A stretch of DNA of 64,000 nt, from assembly GCF_900102365.1 (NCBI RefSeq), contig NZ_FOIN01000008.1:1-64000 (forward strand), read 5' to 3'. Positions 62,290 to 64,000 of this stretch are shown here, in pieces. This DNA comes from Thomasclavelia cocleata (GTDB taxonomy: Bacteria > Bacillota_I > Bacilli_A > Erysipelotrichales > Coprobacillaceae). The position numbers and the translations under genes are program-made. A model generated the notes under the pieces. That model ran no database searches and was not told where the DNA came from. It saw only the letters and a program-made list of their open reading frames with translations. Numbering within the stretch: the stretch's first letter is position 1; each line of letters opens with the position of its first letter.

Positions 62290-63126
62290 CTATAACCATG
62301 CAATTTTAGGAATAGATGTGTATCTACTTAACATTTCATAAGCTTGAATAAGATTTACTTTTTCATTATCAATATTTTGATATATGTTAAGAAGTCTCTT
62401 TTTCACTTGACTATCATTACAATCATCATTAATTGCAAGTTGCATAAATTGACCAGGAAACAATAAACGAGCATATAAATAAGTTAATTCATCAGTTGAT
62501 AAATTTATATAATTTATATATTCTTCTAACTCATTTATAGAAATTAAATTATTTTTATATCCTGTTGCTAAATCCTTAACCCTTGAAGCAACTAGAAAAT
62601 TACTAGGACAACATAGAACTTCATAACTATCATTCATATAAAAGTGTTCTATTCCAGCAGGGATTTCTTTTGATTTAATTTGATTTAAAACACTGATTGC
62701 ACATTCACCTAAACCTTGATAATAGTATGATAAAACTACAAAATGTTCAAAATGACTGATTCTAGAAGCATAGTTACCAATTTTACATTTTGCTTCATCA
62801 AGAATCTTACACCAGCTTTCTTTAATTTTTATTATTTCAACTGTTGATTGAATCGGTATCATTGATTGACGAATAAATGTATCTATGTGATAGGTTTCAA
62901 TTTGATAAGTGTACAGAATATAATCCATAGTTATTGGTCGATTAAAACAATTATTAACAACTGTAAAACCCACTAGATTAAGGCTATTCATATAATATGG
63001 GTAATCATTAGTAAAATTATTTATCCTACAGATATAATAAAACTTTTCTTGATAAACAAAATAATCACTTTCCTGCTCTAAATAAATTTGATAAAATCGT
63101 TGTAATATTTCTAATTTTGATACCAA
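62290..63126 (-). CDS. Probable spore-associated kinase-fold protein (CotS/YutH-like)
   Basis: 278 aa. The text fits a degenerate aminoglycoside-kinase fold like CotS or YutH: an N-terminal lobe with YVYQEKFYYICRI-type strands, WCKILDEAKCKIGNYASRISHFEHFVVLSYYYQGLGECAI in the middle and LTYLYARLLFPGQFMQLAI near the end. The catalytic residues of true kinases are not evident. The start is TTG at 63126, inside the end of yunB, with GGGAGG 7 nt upstream; the overlap is 16 nt, so translation is coupled. The link to sporulation comes from yunB. The family call is moderate. Confidence 0.6.
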   Translation of the reverse strand: MVSKLEILQRFYQIYLEQESDYFVYQEKFYYICRINNFTNDYPYYMNSLNLVGFTVVNNCFNRPITMDYILYTYQIETYHIDTFIRQSMIPIQSTVEIIKIKESWCKILDEAKCKIGNYASRISHFEHFVVLSYYYQGLGECAISVLNQIKSKEIPAGIEHFYMNDSYEVLCCPSNFLVASRVKDLATGYKNNLISINELEEYINYINLSTDELTYLYARLLFPGQFMQLAINDDCNDSQVKKRLLNIYQNIDNEKVNLIQAYEMLSRYTSIPKIAWL

Positions 63127-63764
63127 TTAGGCACCTCCCCTTCAATGATTTCAATAATTAATGGATATTCATATGACTTATTAAACTCTTCATTATAAAA
63201 AGGCAGCAATACCATCATCTTTATTTTAATTGTTAAAGTTAAAGAAACCATTACATGATTAACCCCATAACTTTTTATTTCCTTATTTACAGTACTTGTT
63301 ATTGCAGATATAGTCTTATACCTAATTTTTATATTTGGTCCAAGATTGGCTAAAAAAGGGTTATCTGTCAACATCCCTATTGGTACACTTGCAATAACAC
63401 CACCGTCTTTACTGATTTTTTCTAATTTACGCTGATAAAATGAATTATCTGTCTTTTTATAGATACCTTCTTCAACTGATGAAAATAGCTCATCTAACTC
63501 ATTAACAATTTTAGCACCTATACTTGAAGCATAGTTAGTATTAAAATTAATTGTTGATATTTCATTTCCATTACGATTGATCCTAATTAATTCCTGGTGA
63601 TCTAACTTAGCTGGAAATGGTGTATTATTAATCACCATTTGACAAAAACGATCTATTTCTTTATCCGCAATCTTTTTAAGCATTGGTGTAACATTTATAC
63701 TTAAAAGTTGAATCATTATTGCAAAAATAACTAAAATAATAATTATTATATATCGTTTTTTCAT
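63111..63764 (-). CDS. yunB: Sporulation protein YunB
   Basis: About 217 aa: an N-terminal membrane helix (about residues 4-22), then an outer domain with NVTPMLKKIADKEIDRFCQMVINN near 25, GVIASVPIGMLTDNPFLANLGPNIKIRY near 125, GVNHVMVSLTLTIKI and a last part YEYPLIIEIIEGEVPNWY. This matches YunB of Bacillus, which is made in sporulation and needed for spore quality. The start is the ATG at 63764 with GGTGA upstream. It overlaps the next gene. It shows that the organism belongs to a spore-forming lineage. Confidence 0.88.
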   Translation of the reverse strand: MKKRYIIIIILVIFAIMIQLLSINVTPMLKKIADKEIDRFCQMVINNTPFPAKLDHQELIRINRNGNEISTINFNTNYASSIGAKIVNELDELFSSVEEGIYKKTDNSFYQRKLEKISKDGGVIASVPIGMLTDNPFLANLGPNIKIRYKTISAITSTVNKEIKSYGVNHVMVSLTLTIKIKMMVLLPFYNEEFNKSYEYPLIIEIIEGEVPNWYQN

Positions 63765-63797
63765 CAAATCACCAATATATTATATTAAGTAAACCAC

Positions 63798-64000
63798 TTA
63801 ATTATGCTTTGATGTGATCATCTTATATAATTGAATAACAATACTAGGTATGGTTGCAAAAACAAAAATCATTGCCAGATGACGCAAACTTAGTTCACCA
63901 ATTGAAAAAAAGGTATGAAAATTAGGTGAAATTAAAATCCATGTCAATAATACTGTACCAATAACAAAAGCACCTATACTATAAAAATTTAAAGGTATCT
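63798..64000 (-). CDS. Cation-transporting P-type ATPase, C-terminal end (partial)
   Basis: The gene enters from the right edge and ends at the TAA at 63798. The visible 67 residues hold two membrane helices separated by TFFSIGELSLRHLAM and end IVIQLYKMITSKHN. This is the end of the cation-ATPase C-terminal domain of PMCA/SERCA-like pumps. The catalytic part lies outside the window, so the ion is unknown, most likely calcium. Confidence 0.65.
   Translation of the reverse strand, partial: IPLNFYSIGAFVIGTVLLTWILISPNFHTFFSIGELSLRHLAMIFVFATIPSIVIQLYKMITSKHN

Overview
The window is AT-rich DNA from a low-GC, endospore-forming, anaerobic member of the Bacillota. The anaerobe call rests on an Rnf complex, rubrerythrin and sensor proteins typical of gut Firmicutes. 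The spore call rests on a YunB homologue beside a spore-coat-like gene. Codon use, teichoic acid genes, a T-box and a SAM-I riboswitch fit Erysipelotrichia (Thomasclavelia/Coprobacillus-like); that placement is inference. Most CDS and RNA calls are firm. Many natural starts lie inside the longest open frame, and I moved them to the ATG (or GTG/TTG) that sits 5-10 nt after a good Shine-Dalgarno.

Layout. 1-3.4 kb: a small terminated RNA, then a minus-strand run LysM protein - pncB - membrane protein - tyrA. 3.4-10.1 kb: a teichoic acid operon read tagG-tagH-tagD-(GT2/glycerophosphotransferase fusion)-two more glycerophosphotransferases. 10.2-11.6 kb: pyrFE. 11.9-14.6 kb: two small membrane-anchored proteins, rpsD with a structured leader, and a decayed stretch. 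14.6-20.8 kb: DUF3783 protein, rubrerythrin and rnfCDGEAB, a redox and energy block. 21.2-23.5 kb: a wall-anchored beta-helix protein whose transcript begins with a BglG/LicT-type antiterminator (RAT) and an overlapping terminator.

23.8-46.6 kb is the most striking region. It is one 22-kb minus-strand set of 17 genes running from a divergent XRE regulator: TadZ, TadA, TadB, TadC, a Flp-like pilin, two TadE-like pseudopilins, a 1153-aa pilin-like coiled-coil protein, a lipoprotein, a prepilin peptidase, a TPR/WG-repeat protein, an FHA protein, a membrane protein, a PP2C phosphatase, a Ser/Thr kinase, a small membrane protein and a 1622-aa Ig-repeat surface protein. It looks like a Tad pilus or secretion machine wired to its own phospho-Thr circuit. 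TTVL motifs in the FHA protein and in the small membrane protein are candidate phosphosites. An 18-bp motif (17 of 18 bases shared) lies both at the Tad promoter and in front of the phosphatase gene.

46.6-64 kb: an internally deleted IS1182-like element with matching inverted ends, an AAA/PD-(D/E)XK protein, leuS under a Leu T-box, a pair of ABC ATPase-permease fusions, a radical SAM protein, the hibernation factor HPF, metK under a SAM riboswitch preceded by a 45-codon ORF that runs into the aptamer, a NifU-like protein, an S1-domain protein, pgi, six tRNAs, a decayed gene, the YunB pair and the 3' end of a P-type ATPase gene.
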